Part shown: piece by piece, positions 39,146 to 52,898 of the stretch
How the letters are laid out: each line of letters begins with the position of its first letter
Position numbering within the stretch: the first letter of the stretch is position 1
Assembly: GCF_000972845.2 (NCBI RefSeq)
Contig: NC_040013.1
Location: 4,206,642 to 4,270,641 of the forward strand
Direction: 5' to 3'
DNA from: Larimichthys crocea
Taxonomy: Eukaryota > Chordata > Actinopteri > Sciaenidae
DNA length: 64,000 nucleotides
Program-made: the position numbers and the translations under genes
The notes under the pieces: generated by a model
Databases searched by the model: none
What the model was told of the DNA's origin: nothing
The model's input: only the letters and a program-made list of their open reading frames with translations

Positions 39146-39312
39146 GAGGGAAGTTTTTCCTTGCCACCGGTGCCAAGTGCAAGTTGCTCATGGTGGGAGT
39201 TGTTGAGTCTCTGGAAATAATATTATAAAAACTAGACCTGCTCTATATGGAAAGTGTCATGAGATAACTTCTCTTATGATTTGGCGCTATATAAATATAA
39301 AATTGAATTTAA
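39146..39312 (+). mobile_element. 3' tail of a 5'-truncated non-LTR retrotransposon
   Basis: The sequence runs from GGGAAGTTTTTCCTTGCCAC through CAAGTTGCTCATGGTGGGAG, TAGACCTGCTCTATATGGAA, GAGATAACTTCTCTTATGAT and TTGGCGCTATATAAATATAA to AATTGAATTT. I recognise this order as the 3' tail shared by very abundant fish non-LTR elements, which end in short AATTGAATTG-type repeats. No reverse transcriptase remains upstream. The clade cannot be fixed from the tail alone. Confidence 0.7.
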
Positions 39313-39642
39313 ATGATTGACGGCATCAAATGAAATGTTAGGAACATACATTATTGTTTTGCAGTTTTGTAGCCTGATGGTTAATCGCAGGTACATGGTG
39401 CTGAAAAGGTATCAAAGGGCAGCGGTTGCAAATTTGTTCTGCAAAAAAATCAACTGTCAGAAACTCGAATATGAATATATTCAGTGCACCAAGCCAATGA
39501 ATTATCAGACACATGAACACAAGAGCAACATGAATTCAGTTGCTGGTCTTTGCACAGAAAGATGGTGTGTGTGTGTGTGTGGTCCAGTAGTATCATGTGG
39601 TGTTGTGCAAACACAGGTATACAGTATATACTATATATGCAG

Positions 39643-39644
<2 letters not shown>

Positions 39645-39673
<29 letters not shown>
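39645..39673 (+). repeat. (AC)n microsatellite
   Basis: About 14 AC units, followed by ATACATGGATACAGATGCAG with GATGCA/GATACA-like short repeats to about 39700. Confidence 0.95.
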
Positions 39674-39677
<4 letters not shown>

Positions 39678-42600
39678 TGGATACAGATGCAGATGCAGAT
39701 ACTGGAGGTGACCCAGCGCAGTGACAGGGTGGGACGTGACTTGATTAAGAATGGCGAGGTAAGAGTGATAAAGCACCATCTAAATCCACCCACATCCTGT
39801 GACCCTGCAATAAGTCAAACACCATCGACAGCCACACACACCATAAATAACGCTGTCTGATGTCACGCTGAGCAGCCCTCCCTCTGCTCAAGTTGAGATT
39901 CATCGTTTGACTAAATGTTAGACTAAAAGTAGAAAACTTTGCTTTCGGGAAAACACACACAAAGAAGACACATCCCACAAAACAACTAATAAGACGCTAA
40001 AGGCGGCTAAATCTTCCTGTTCTCTATTTTCATGCTCTCCTGGGCCACATGCACAAACACAAACAAGCACGCACGCTGAATCTTGTACTTGTGATAATTC
40101 ATGCAGTCAAAGCCCAAACACATGAACACATCATGTGGGGTTAATAGAGCAGGTGTCCACTGCAGAGTTCTCCCTGCACCCTTGGCTCCTGAGCCAATAC
40201 TCTGGGCTAATTTGAATAAAAAAAAATCTGCAAACATTTGCTGGACCATTCAGGCTAATGTTCAATCTGCTGCTCTTTGACACAGTGCCACCAGGCATCT
40301 CATTTCCATTCCTGAAGCCAGCACTGCAGTGTCATGTGGTGGGGACTAGAGAAGAGGGGAAAGGGAAGAAGCTGTGGATGACGTGTTTTTTTTTTATTAT
40401 TATTCCTGCAGGAAGAAAATGAGTATTCAGCTTGAAAAATATTGTGACTCGTACACACAAATGTGTCAGCAGAACATCATCAAGGTCAAGGTAGAAAATA
40501 GAATTCTGTTGCTCTTTTAAAAAATAAAAAATAAAAACGGCACAGGTGCAAGAAAGTGCAGAAAAAAGCACAAATATCTGACAGAGAAATAATGGTGTGG
40601 AAAATGCACAAAATTGTAGGGAGAGTCTTGCGTTTTGGGTAAACACTCACCACAGGTACTGGCATTCTCAAGATTCTCTCGGAGAAACAAACACACACAC
40701 ACACACATATGTACATCCATCTCAACTCATGTGTAAACGTCTTACATACACACAAGCTCACATCTTGCCAACCTGCCGGCACATACAAAGTGAAACAGAG
40801 AGGTAAACACAACAGTAGGATCGTTTCTTTTTGGAAAAGTAATAAATGAGAAAATGAGGACGGAGGCAGGAAAACATGCTCCCATGATCATGTACCGTTT
40901 GCTTTTATGCACAGCAAGAGTTTCCACTCAATTTCCTCCTCTTATTTCGGCACCATCCCGAAGATCATATCGCTCTCCGTCTCTTTCTCTGTTTCCAAAG
41001 GCATGATGAGGGTTGCATAAAATTAACTGCTTGACAGGGGGGGGGGACGTGTCTAGGGGCAACTTGGAGGACCTTGTTTCCGAAGAGTCTCGACACACTC
41101 AACCCGCTCCATATCCCCGAGTCGCAAACGCGAGATCAGATAGAGACGGAAGAGGCCTGTTTAAAATAGTACCCCACAGACACACTTCTGAAGATCTGAA
41201 CTACCAGCAAAAAAAAAAACGCAGAGCGTAAAATGATGAACTCGGCGCTGACATTTTCAACATGCTCCGTCTGTCTCGTAGGTTTCTCACACCCAAAATG
41301 AATTATGGATCGAGTATTGTGAGTGTATGTTGTTTCGTCGTTTTATCGCAGTCAACAGGAAGCGCTTCTGTCAGAAAAAACACAGAGGTGAATCTGTCAT
41401 CTCGTACCCTTCATGCACTGAAAACAGACAGGTCAGAGCCTTAAACGCTTCATCTACTCTCTCCTATCCCAGTCCAATTACAACTCGTCCCACCAAGCTC
41501 TTTCTTTCCACACTCTCACGGGCTGTCAGATTCCGATATGGAGGGCGATGCAATATTGAAGGTCGGTCAGTTAACCTCATTTCCCAACACTCTGCTCTGC
41601 CTCTCCCTGAAGAGCCTTTTGATTGGTGTCCATTTGAAAAGCAGGCTTTGGGTTTGACAGGGAGGGGTAAAGAGGGTAGGGGAGAGATCAGAGCAGCCTT
41701 GTTGAAGCATGGGAAAGGAGCTTTTTGGAGCAAGACTCCTGACTGCAGTCAGTTACAATGGTTTTCAATTAACCAAAGGAACAGACTAATCTGGGTTAGT
41801 GCAGGAGAACCAGTCATGCAATATTCATGTACACAAACTAATGAAAGCCCAGATTAGCCTACATATTTACATGGGGTCGGCGCTGTGTCGTCCACACATT
41901 AAAAAGGAGTGTGCTGCCAAGTGGAGAGAGAAAGAAAAAAGACGGAAAGGGGAGAGGAACTGAATCAGGAGGAGGAAGGCAAGACATAATGAAAAGTTGA
42001 AAGGAGATCAAAAGAGAGAAAAGGGAAATCAAGGGGAGGTCAATGGGACGCCGAGGACGGGGAAGACCTTGAACGAAAGCGAAATGGGATCATCAGATAA
42101 AGGGGTGAAGAAAAGCAGGAGGAGGTACGACTCCTCAAAAGAGATTAGGGATCATCTGCATTTGCCTTTTCATCAGGCTTTGCTGTAATCAAAGACAGAC
42201 AGCAGCCCCCACTCAAAATGACACCAATCTGAGTGAGTGATCTTGACAAATTGGGCTGCTCGGGAAAAGAGGATGCTCTTTTGACTGAGGAGAGGGCTGC
42301 AGACAGTGGGGAGTCGACGGCAGGACAAAGATATAACTGTAATTGGCTGCTACACCCTCCTTCCCCTAATCTCCAACCACGGAGAGTGGAGACTAGGAGA
42401 AAATGGGGACAGCAAGCAGGAACAGATTGCCGCCACAGCAAAAAACGCTCCGCAACCACGAATTTCAATAACGTCTGAAATGTTATGTGCATGCATCAGA
42501 ACAATATGGGAAATTCATCCGTAATCCTTAGTAGGTCACAAAAGACTTAAAAGACTTCAAAGCTGGATTAATGCGTGACTGCCTGGACATAGCAATTCCA

Positions 42601-45600
42601 CACTGTGTAACTTCTTACCAAGCATTAACATTGTATGTCAAACAAGAAGCTAATCGTGGGTTTAGTTTGAAAATATCCTTTGACCTTTTGTAGAGGTCTC
42701 AGAATTAATTTTATGCTCCACAGATATCTAATTTTATGCTTTTACGGACTTACACATTTGAAGAATAATGGAAATGTCCTGATATTTTTCTTCACTTAGG
42801 AAACCGTCGAGCCTGGCGTGCTGCAAAATGTTCTGTGTTAACCGCCTGCCTTCTGTTTCATTTCATGGCCGGTATATAAGATGCTTGTGTACATTCGCTG
42901 ATGGGCTTACAGTGAGATGCAATATGGGAGGAAAAAAAACAATTTCTGGCTGAAAAACTCACCCAAGGAGACTAATGAACTCTGAATTCTGCACCAATGT
43001 GCTGGGCTAGCAGGTTATTCTCCCTCCAGATCGTCCCTACCTGCTTCAACTTTCGGAAATGAAATGTGAGAAATGGGCCAATTCACAGCTAAAGGCTGTT
43101 TCTTCCTGTGAGACGCCGACATAAAGATGGAGCACAGATGATATGCAGAGGTAGATGGGAAGAGGGATGAGGGGTTTGGATTTAGACACAGAGAAGGAAA
43201 GAAAAAGATGTGAGACAGGAAAGCGAGACGTTGGCACTAATACGAGTGTCATCTCTGAGGGTAGACAGGAGTGCTGGGATTGCATTTCTGGCCTTTAACT
43301 TCTCTTATACAAAGAGACTGAAGTTGAAGAGCGGCTCTTGATCTTTCCAATCAACTGGCATGACAAGAGCTGCTCAGATATTCAACTAGCAGAAACAAAA
43401 GAGGATGTCAGCATGAAGAAGTTTGCCGCGCTCAGAGAAGTTTTCAAAGAGCGATATGAAGAAGTCGGGGAAAAGCAGGCGGAACAAAGGAAGGACGACA
43501 GAAAACGAATATGAGAGGTCCTCCGCCATCTGTTCATAATTATGTCTGGGGTCCGTACTGCTGCAGCTGAAATACTCTGTAGCCCACCATTTTCTCACGT
43601 AATGCCATAGCCCTGTTCCAATATTTAATCGCTGTGCTCTCATCATTCTCCTTTGTAATAAAAGCATGAGGCGATTTATTTTATTCAACGAGTCACGTGT
43701 CGCCCACAGAAAGCAACATGTGGAGGTGTTAGCTGTCTGAAGACGCACGGCGAAACCAGGTCATCGTTTTCTTTCACATATTTTTATTCCAAATTCACGA
43801 AATAATGACAGCGACATCGGCTTTAAGGCTGCTCGCTGGAATAAACTGCAGACTAAAGAAGACAAAGGTTTGTGATTGCCCTGACATCACATCTGTTAAC
43901 TCCTCAGTGCAGCTTTGAGAGGATGAGACCAGGAGGTGGGTGTGCCACTGGGAGGGGTATCATTTCTCGCCTCAAGAACCCCTCCCCTCCCTTCCTCATG
44001 GGACCAGTTACATTCTCATTTGATAGGAACTGGAAAACCACCATCTGTAATTAGATTACAAATAGATAGACGGAATGAGAAAAAGATTCTTAGTTAATTA
44101 ACTCAAACCATATTCTAATCAGGTTTCATAACTCCCCCACACCCCTCCTCTCGACAACCTCCGATCTGAATCCTCTCACAAACCCCCCCCCCCCCGAGAC
44201 TCACCGTCAAACACGAGCCAAGACGAGTGAGACGGGCACTCAAACAAGATCATTTGACGCTAATTTCCCAAACAGGAAAGCACTTAAAGACGCGCCCTGA
44301 TTGAGACAACTGAGCACGTGCATCAATAGCTGATGAGAAAAGAAGAGGAAGTAACTGGATGAAAAGCTGGGAAAACATCTTCGCGCCTCGTGTTGTTTTG
44401 TGTACGTTTCCCCGGGACGTGCGGTTCCTGTGCCACGGCGGCGGTTTCCGTCAGCGCAGGAAACGAGGACAGGGAATTAAATGAGTCTCTTTTTACGGGG
44501 GAACGAGGACAAGTGGCTGTGATAGCAGTCAAAGAGGTGTCTCAGAAGGAGTGTCGCCCGCCACATTCGCGTCTCCATTATCTGTCAACCTGCCAGTCCA
44601 TCTGTCTGTTTGCCACACAGTGCTGTGAAGACTGACAAATTCCATTTACAAAAGGAAACGTGTCACATTTACTGTGCGACGAGGAAGAGCGGCACCCTAA
44701 ACGCGCCACAGCGATCATCAATTTCCCCCATTGTTGAGCATTTTTCATCAGTTTCTAATTATCACTCCTGTAAGTCGAAATAAAGAATCCCAAAGTATTT
44801 TATCAAAGCCGTCTCGCAGACAGTCATCAGACTGACAGCTCAATCACGCAGCCATTACGTTTGTCTCTCACTTTGATTAGAAACCCATTTCAAATGTCAA
44901 GTCAATTTTTTTATTTTCCAGAACAAAGCACAGCATGGAGAAGAAAAAATAAATGAATAAATAAGTGAGGACAGACACCGCTGAAACAAGAAGAGCAAGA
45001 GATTACATGTCAAACTGTTTCTCCACACTGTTACTTCAACATTAGGATAGCCAGGGTTCCAACAACTGTTGATCTTTAAGTGTAACAGGCAGCTTCAGAC
45101 AAAATGTTTTATTGATAGGCACAATTATTCAGGCTTCCTCTGTAATTTCCAGCACATTTCAAGGACCTTAATCTCTGCTTTCATATAATTTGCCACTTAA
45201 ATAATTGAATCCCAGTCTTTCATGAAGTGTCTCCGGTTCATTGCAGGTGACTGCTACACCCTTTAGCACTCTTTTCATTTTGTCGGATGGTGATAAGCAA
45301 TGTTTGTTTTGTCTTTTTTTGCTCTCATGAATCCGGGCTTCAGCGGAAATTTTTGCCCTAACAAAGCAGAGCCTCCAGACTGAACTGTTTGAGAGGAACA
45401 TTCACTGTGAAACTGCCAAAGTCCCAGTACATAAAGAAATCATTCAAAATCAGTAGGTGGTCAGAGTTTATGGGACAGCTCACTTCCATGGTGTGCTTGG
45501 CTGTTCTCACCACAACCAGTTTTTTTTTTTACACTGCGGTCTCCGGCAAACTGACAACAATTTACAACAGTTTTCCTCTAACCGTAACCGTAATTTGGCC

Positions 45601-48600
45601 ACAGCCCATGCGTTCAAAACAGTTAAATGAAGTTATTTTATTTTACAGAGTTCTTCTCACTTATTAGTCTGTTATAAGAAGAATTAGACGCACTATTAAC
45701 ATGCACAGCTATGCGTGCATTTACTATTAACTACATCAATGGATGTAGCATATGCATGTTGATATGACTGTCAACAACATGTGACAGGAGACTCTGAGAA
45801 TCCTGCTCATGGCTCCAGAAAAAAAAGGGACACAGAAAATGTTGCTGCAAGTCTGTTTCACTCTGTGTCTTGTTGTGAACAGCTACATCTACTGACCTGG
45901 CAGCTGAAATAATATTCCATTCAGCTTTGTGTCTGGTAAACAAATCTGAGTGAGGGGCTAAAATGCAACACAGTTTATTTCCAGGTTTGGGGGGCATTTT
46001 AATCAATTTCCAGGCGTTTCCATGACTGGAAAAGTCGTCTCTAAATGTTCCGGGATACGTGTGAACCCTGTTATTGTGAATCCTACCAAAAAGACATTTG
46101 GTGCATTTCTATTGATTAATGCCTTGATCCATGTCATTTAATCAACTGCAGAATCACAACACCGGGGACAAACCGACTTATTAAATTAGACTTTTAACAC
46201 AGTGCCAAAAAAAGACACACTTCAAAACACCAACTGGCACAGAAACACCCAACATTGTCAACACATCTGAATTGTTCATTTGGGACCGAGAGCATGTTGG
46301 CACATGGAGGACTGCTTTAATTTCTAAGCACCTGCTCACTCTCTACTTAGAGCAGAAAATACAACCAGCACAGAGCATTTTCCTCATCTCCAACAAACAA
46401 TCCTGATCTGCCATCTCACTGAGAGTGTTACCACAGCCAACCCACCTCCCCTGAGTGTACCCGGGCATGTGTGTATGCGCATCAGAAGAGCCACCATCAC
46501 AGCAGCCTGCACCTGCTCTGCCTGAGGCCGTACTCTGTTAGCTATCAGCAGCAGCACAATGCATAGATGGAGGAACGAGTGGATGGAGTGATAGAAAGCT
46601 GAGGGAAATAGATCTGTTGGCGTAAATGTCAACAGCGCAAAACCAAGCATGGAGCATTTGAGAGGCGAATATGAATTCGTATGAATTTCAAGATGATAGC
46701 TGCTGAGCTTGTGTGCACTGCAAAGCTATAAATAATCCAATGTCCCAGTTGTCTGGAAGAAAAATAAAAACCAGTGCTTCCAGGTATGAAGTTTGTGTGC
46801 AAGTTCAGCTGTGCTAAAGGCAGGAACCTTACAGTCTGTGAGGGTTTCTGCTGCTGGTCAGAGCATGATGGACATATGCAGTCTTGTTCACTGACAGACT
46901 CAGGCATGGATAATTTCACATGTCCAAATGCCAGCCAGCATGGGTATGTTACAATAATGTCCCCAGGGCACTGTTGTAAAACTCTGCACTGCCCAGCAGC
47001 AACAAACGAGAAGCATTCAGTGTCTGTAAAGTATAATATATCCATTCATTATACCACAAGGCTTAGCAGTTTGAGTCAGCACCTCAGCACCTGAGCTGTA
47101 CCTGAGCTTCAACACCTAATGGGGCAGCTGTACTATACTACTGCGGCAATATGCCTGGCAAATACTATAACAGCAGTCACAGCCTCCTCTGCAACCTAAA
47201 AAGACAACATGGGAAGACGAAGAGAAGGCTAACACATTCTCCCAAACGTAAATTGGGAGGGTAATTTCACACCTGAAGCGTTGCACCAACTGTTGTGTGC
47301 CAAGTTACGGTCTTTTGTTCCAATGAGTGATTATGTATCTTTTTTTTTTTCTTTTTTTTTTTACAGCCCCTCATCGGAGCAGCTGGAATGAGTGCACATG
47401 CCAGTTTTTATAGCAGAAGACAGAGTAGCATTCATTGCGCTAAACATGTTCTGTTCAGCATGATTTCATCATGCAGAACACCCTGACAGGTGGCGAAAGG
47501 CGGCAAAACACATTTTACACGACTATAAAGGCAGGCGTTGGTTAAAATAATGTTAACGTCACACCGCAGACGCTTGTGTAGTGACTGGCCAGGCCCCTGT
47601 GGAAGTGTTCAGCCTCGTACGGCATATTTAAAAACAGCAGAGAAGCTGCTGATGCTTGAGATTTCACAGTGGTAACTGGAGCACTCTCCAGACTGCTGAA
47701 CAATACATGCTATAATGTGGCCTCTGACCCTTAGACGCAGGAATATAGATCAAGAGAGAGGACTGGAGGAGGGGAATAACAGGCTGGAAGAGAGAAGGCG
47801 ACGGTACAGTATTTCAGCATCTCTGATGGATGATAATACTGGGCTGTTTCCATAAATCATGTCCTATCTGACTCGAGAATATCGCTCACTTGTCAAGACG
47901 ACCGTTTTTCCAAGATACTTGAAGACAAACGGCAGAAAGAGCATTCTGCAAATGCAAAAATAGGCACCGGATGTGGGATAAACAGGTTGACGCGGATATT
48001 CGTGGACACAAAAACAGATCTTTGACATCTATGGTTTTGTTTTGTTTTTCCTACACAGCCCTTTTATAAGAAAGGTGGCAATGCAATTTACCGGAGCCCG
48101 AGAGGGTGGAGTACGCATTAAGGTTCAAGTCACATCCGCAGGATGTAGGCTACAGAGAGTGGCAGTGAGAAAGAAAGAAACAAAACACTTTTAGGTTTTT
48201 AGATGCAGACAACCATGAGAAGACGCACAACAGGAGATAACAGTGTCGGGGTGAGCAGACAGAGGGTGCAGACATGAGCCACAGTCAAGGTGGTAAGTTG
48301 CTATGGCTCTATTAGACTGCAACAGATCCCATCGTTAAATATATAAAGTCTATGAGGCATGAGATCATTTGTGATAGTGAAGCATGCGGGTTGGACCATG
48401 GAGGTTTGTTCTGTAGTCCTCATTACTGAATCCATCTCAGCGTGCCTGTCAGTCACCACCTGTCTGTCTGCCTTGTTAAGGGTGCTGGAATTATGAATCT
48501 CCCTTAGGAGACAAGCCCACAGAGTATATGGAAGCGCTCCTAGCCCACATATCTTAGCAGCTATAAACATATGCCTGACATAAGCATCCCAGTATAAGCC

Positions 48601-51600
48601 TCACATAAATAAATCCCAAATTTACAAGAGAGGGAACGGCGGCTAAACCGAGCCCTGAGAGACAGAGATGGGAAAGGCTCAGTGGGTCGTGCTCGGCACC
48701 ATTTCTCCTTCCTTCCTGCAGGACTTTTACAGCCAGCAGTAAAAAAAAAAAAAAAAAACCTTTCTTAGCTACCCTCACCACATTCAGCATGGCAGGAAAA
48801 GTAAGGAGAGGCAGGGCCAGATAGGCCAGAGTGACGGCGAGGAGAACTAAAACAATCTGCTCTGGGCTTTGTTGTTTCTGTGACCCCTGGAGGAGCACTC
48901 TGCTGAGGCCGTTTGTGTGTGTCTGTGCTACACTGTTTGACTGCAAAAACACTGCACAGCACCTACTGCTTTAAGACCGAAGGAGAGACTAATGTGGTTT
49001 GTTCCTCTCTTGCACGATGCACCATTTATCCGAGTGGTCATGAAGATTCAGGGGGTTAATTGACTTTTTTTTTTCCTTTCATGCTCGATAATCATCAATA
49101 ATCTACTCAATAACCTGGATACTGACCACTCAGGTGCCAGACTGGACCATCAATCCAAGGAACGGAACGTCTAGCCCTGGCTACATGAGGGGCTACAGCT
49201 AAGCCGTGGACACACTCCTGGAAAATTGAGCCTTCAAAGAAGGGCTTATGAATCCCATCTCTGACAAAAGAAGAGATGGAATTAGTGGGATTTAAGGGCG
49301 TCAGCGTGAGGCAGGGTGGTATTAGTGATGCTCTTCACACGTCTCCATCCGGGGCTGAATTGCTGGCCTTCTTTAGAACACGCCTGGAGCGAATGTCTGT
49401 CACAACATACACAACACTGCGTTGGATGGAGACAGCTGCAGGCCCTGAAGACTGAGCTGATACTACGCCCGGCCCACTGGAACCAGTCCAGCGTGGAGTT
49501 ATAAAGGAATGTAGGGACTGTGGTTTTGGCAGCTGGACTCTGATAAATGTTGTGAAACAGAGAAAAGTATGCATGTTTTTTCAGGCCATATGCTGAAGGG
49601 ATGTGTCCCTTGTGCCATTGACAGCCGTTATTTAAAACATGTTTTAGCCAGCCAATGTCTGAAACACTGACTTTCTTCAGTACATGCGAGGCTGAGTACA
49701 TAATACAGAAGCTTAACCAATGAAAAGAATGAAAAGAATAGAGCTTAAGTCCTGCAGAGGACTGTTCCACCTCATAGAACAAGGAAATGTGTTCCTATTG
49801 ATGTGGTCCATCAAGTCAGGTCCGCTTTATTCCCCGTGGAGGCACTCGGAGGCAGGCACCTCCTGAGCCCTGAGAGCAGCTGACCACACCCCTGGAACAA
49901 TGACCTCAATAAACTCAAACACAGGTCCATTTGCTCAAACAGGAGCACTGGGGGGTAAAGGAAAGCTGTGGCAAATCAGAAATGAGTGCTCTGAGGCTTG
50001 GAGGAAAACATTACAAATGGACTGTTCTCCACATAAATCAATCTTTGTATTAACCACTTGCTATCCAAAAATCCATCTCCACACCCACAGCAGAATGTGC
50101 CATTCCCAGGAATGAGGATTAATGAGAGCAGGATGGCCCAGTCACTATTGTCTCTATTGTTTCTCCTGTTGTATTTTGATAGTGGACTCCCAAGAGTGCC
50201 ATACCAAACCGGGCATGTGCCTGTAGCTCGTGCACACTGCGTCACAACGATAGCGAGGACAGGCCCTCACATTCCAGGGAGCTCTTCTTTCTGTCCTCCA
50301 TCTCTGTCCAGTTCTCCCAATGGGAGGTGGCGGATTGGGATTAACAGAGCGAGTACAGCACATAAATTTCAGCCATATTGCTGAGTCGCTGTTCCCCACG
50401 CAAGCCCCTCCTTACCTGACCCAACCCCCTTCTGCCCCCCGCCCCCTATCTATCCCAGGAGGATGGGCCAGGAAGCCTGGCCACGCAGTCGCATCCCGTT
50501 CCTCTCGGCACGCTGGGCCGTAAATACTGCGCAGCATCAGGAACAGCAGGTGCTATCACTCCCTATCATTAATTATCCCTGCTGCATCACTCTAGGGCCT
50601 CTCACTCCTAAACTCCAAATCTCCTGCACCATCTTATTCTCTAGCCTCCAACCGTTTCCCATTTTCTCTCACTTTCTCAAATTCCAACCATCTCAATTTC
50701 TATCAGTCGACCCCAATTCCATTTCTTTCCCTCAGTATCCACCCATCTATCTCCTTGTTTCCTGCGATCCTACAATCTAGCCCTCATTCATTTGTTCCTT
50801 CATGTATCTCAATCTCTGTCCGGCACTCTCAGCTTCTCCCAAGTGATTCCTTCCCCCTCTGTCAGTCCTGCCCGCATTCTTCTCTCCTCAGACGTGTGTC
50901 TTCTATCGCTTCTCTTCACATACTGACGGGTTTTCCCTTGCTGTAAATGTATTCCAAAAACTGCTGTGCTGCTGCCAGCCAGGAGACGTCACATGGACTG
51001 ATGGAGCGCCCTCCCGCCCCACCATGGAGCTCATAAATAATACCGAATCAAAGAGGAAAAGCAGCATGAGAAACTCCCTGAGGTGAAAAGCCAATGAACA
51101 CGGTCAGAGGTGTAAGAGTGTGCCTGCTGATGGTAAAAGTCCGAGTTTCTCTGTGTATCTGGCCACAGAAACATGAGCAGGGCATCCTGTCCCTCTCAGG
51201 TGAGAAGGCTCTATGTCAGCTGTGTGGAACCCACAGAAACATCTGGCACGACCGCAAAAACAAACAGTCGCTTCCTTCTGACTTGGTCACACTGCCACAA
51301 GGCATAACGTGAACTCCAAATGCAGAGCCTGGCTTCGTAATATGAGACCACCCAACATATTAACAGGTTGTGAGCAATTCTGCTCAAGACAACACGGGGT
51401 GATGATGACTAAAAAACACATCTGGCAGCAAGAAAGCTAAAAAAAAAAAGCGGCTGCAAAAGAAATTCATGGACGAGGAAAAACCACAGTGGAACTCTGA
51501 GCATCTGATACAGACAGGTATGAGGTACACGGAAACTTGCCAAGCCACTGGAGTCCATAAATTCACATCCAGACCACTTTGGTCTTATGTTTGTGTATGT

Positions 51601-51639
51601 ATGTACGTGCACAAACAAAAGCAGCATTTATTTCAGTTA

Positions 51640-51897
51640 CAGAATCTTAAAGAAGCGGCATCTAGCAGGGTGGTTGCTGATTGCACCCACCTCACTTCAC
51701 CCTCTCCGTCCTCGTGTGACGGAGAAACTACAGTCGCTTAAAACACCTTAACTCAGGGCTGAACATGGCGGTTCAACATGACCAAATCTGTTATTTTCAG
51801 GTGATTACACACTAATGAAAACATATTATGCATATTATATTCAATGTCTGCCATATTCTGTTGAGAGATCCTCCTAAATCTTCACCCACAGTCCCAC
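51640..51897. mobile_element. Diverged, truncated relative of the 4.6-5.2 kb inverted-repeat element
   Basis: The right half resembles the element at 4631-5233. CACTAATGAAAACATATTAT at 51810-51829, followed by a GCATATTATATTCAATGTCT-like stretch, aligns with the interior of the first copy near 5156-5195, and CTAAATCTTCACCCACAG near 51875 corresponds to its right terminus. The left part (TCTAGCAGGGTGGTTGCTGA onwards) also follows the general consensus I recall. The left terminus is missing or decayed, so the boundaries are approximate. Confidence 0.55.
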
Positions 51898-52727
51898 GGG
51901 TTCTTCATTCTCTGAATGCAAACTGGTGACATGCACTAAGTTTAGCACTTTTTAAGGTACGTTGCCATTTCTTACCAACCTCAGTGAGTTAGCTTTACCT
52001 CAAGAACACTAATAGACTCCCCTACTGTCCATATTTTTTAAGGCTTCGTCCAAAACAGCTCAATCACAGATGACTGCAGTGGCCCCTGTTATACACTCAC
52101 TCTACTCCATTTATGCCAGTAACAGCCATGTTAGCATCCCTGAGCCTCACAAGCACAAAAACAAAAAAGTGTCTCTTTACTTTAAAAAGGAAAAGCTCTT
52201 CCTGTGGATCCCAAAAGCTGCATCTGCAGAAATTATTGATCGTCTTTGGGCAGGCTGTCTTCTCTAACTATTTTCAGACACCTGTATCTTTACTTACATG
52301 ACTCCCCTTTCTCATTTTAACACTGTGTAATAGACACTCCTTCTGAATCGGCTCAGACGGTCAAAGTAACTCCACCAAATTGCAGGAAAAGAAAGTTAAT
52401 CACACAAATCCCCTGTGAAAAAAAAAAGAAAAGACTTCACTTTCTCTTTCCAGAACAGATAAGCTATCAGCCGGCAGCATTAAGGGAATTGCTCTCTCCC
52501 CTCTTCCACATCACAGATGTGGAATTTTGACTCATTAGTGTAATCCATTATGAAGAGGTGGACACTCAGCTTGAATCAATTTGATTCTCCTAACACTTTC
52601 TATTGATTCCAGTCGAAGCAGAAGTGGAGAAAAGGGACAGATTGAAAAAAGCAGATAAAGAAGAAGACAGACTGGGAAAAAAAAATTCAAGGATCTTTTG
52701 TGACTTTACTGTGTGTGTGCAGTGCTG

Positions 52728-52758
52728 CATTGTAAAGAAATTGCTTTTCTTTACAATG
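52728..52758. repeat. Perfect short hairpin (13-bp stem, 5-nt loop)
   Basis: CATTGTAAAGAAA at 52728-52740 and its exact reverse complement TTTCTTTACAATG at 52746-52758 are separated by TTGCT. It is not followed by a T-run, and there is no adjacent gene end, so a terminator role has no support. Confidence 0.9.
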
Positions 52759-52875
52759 TGGAGCACAATAGATGTTTTTTATTCCAGTGTCCTGCCTGCT
52801 GTGTTCAATATGTGAGTATGGCAGAGAACGTCATTGGCAATGAACCAGAGTTCAGGGTGAAGGGACAATGTCAGA

Positions 52876-52898
52876 AACACACACACACACACACACAT
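52876..52898 (+). repeat. (AC)n microsatellite
   Basis: About eleven AC units ending at CATGCACAAAC. Confidence 0.9.

Noticed and set aside
41327..41857. 176-codon plus-strand frame
   Set aside because: No recognisable domain or homology, and no exon-like boundary; treated as chance in intron sequence.
44385..44600. Modestly CpG-rich patch that could be another promoter
   Set aside because: Shorter and weaker than the 55-kb block and not followed by a donor-bearing frame that fits ttc28 on the minus strand.
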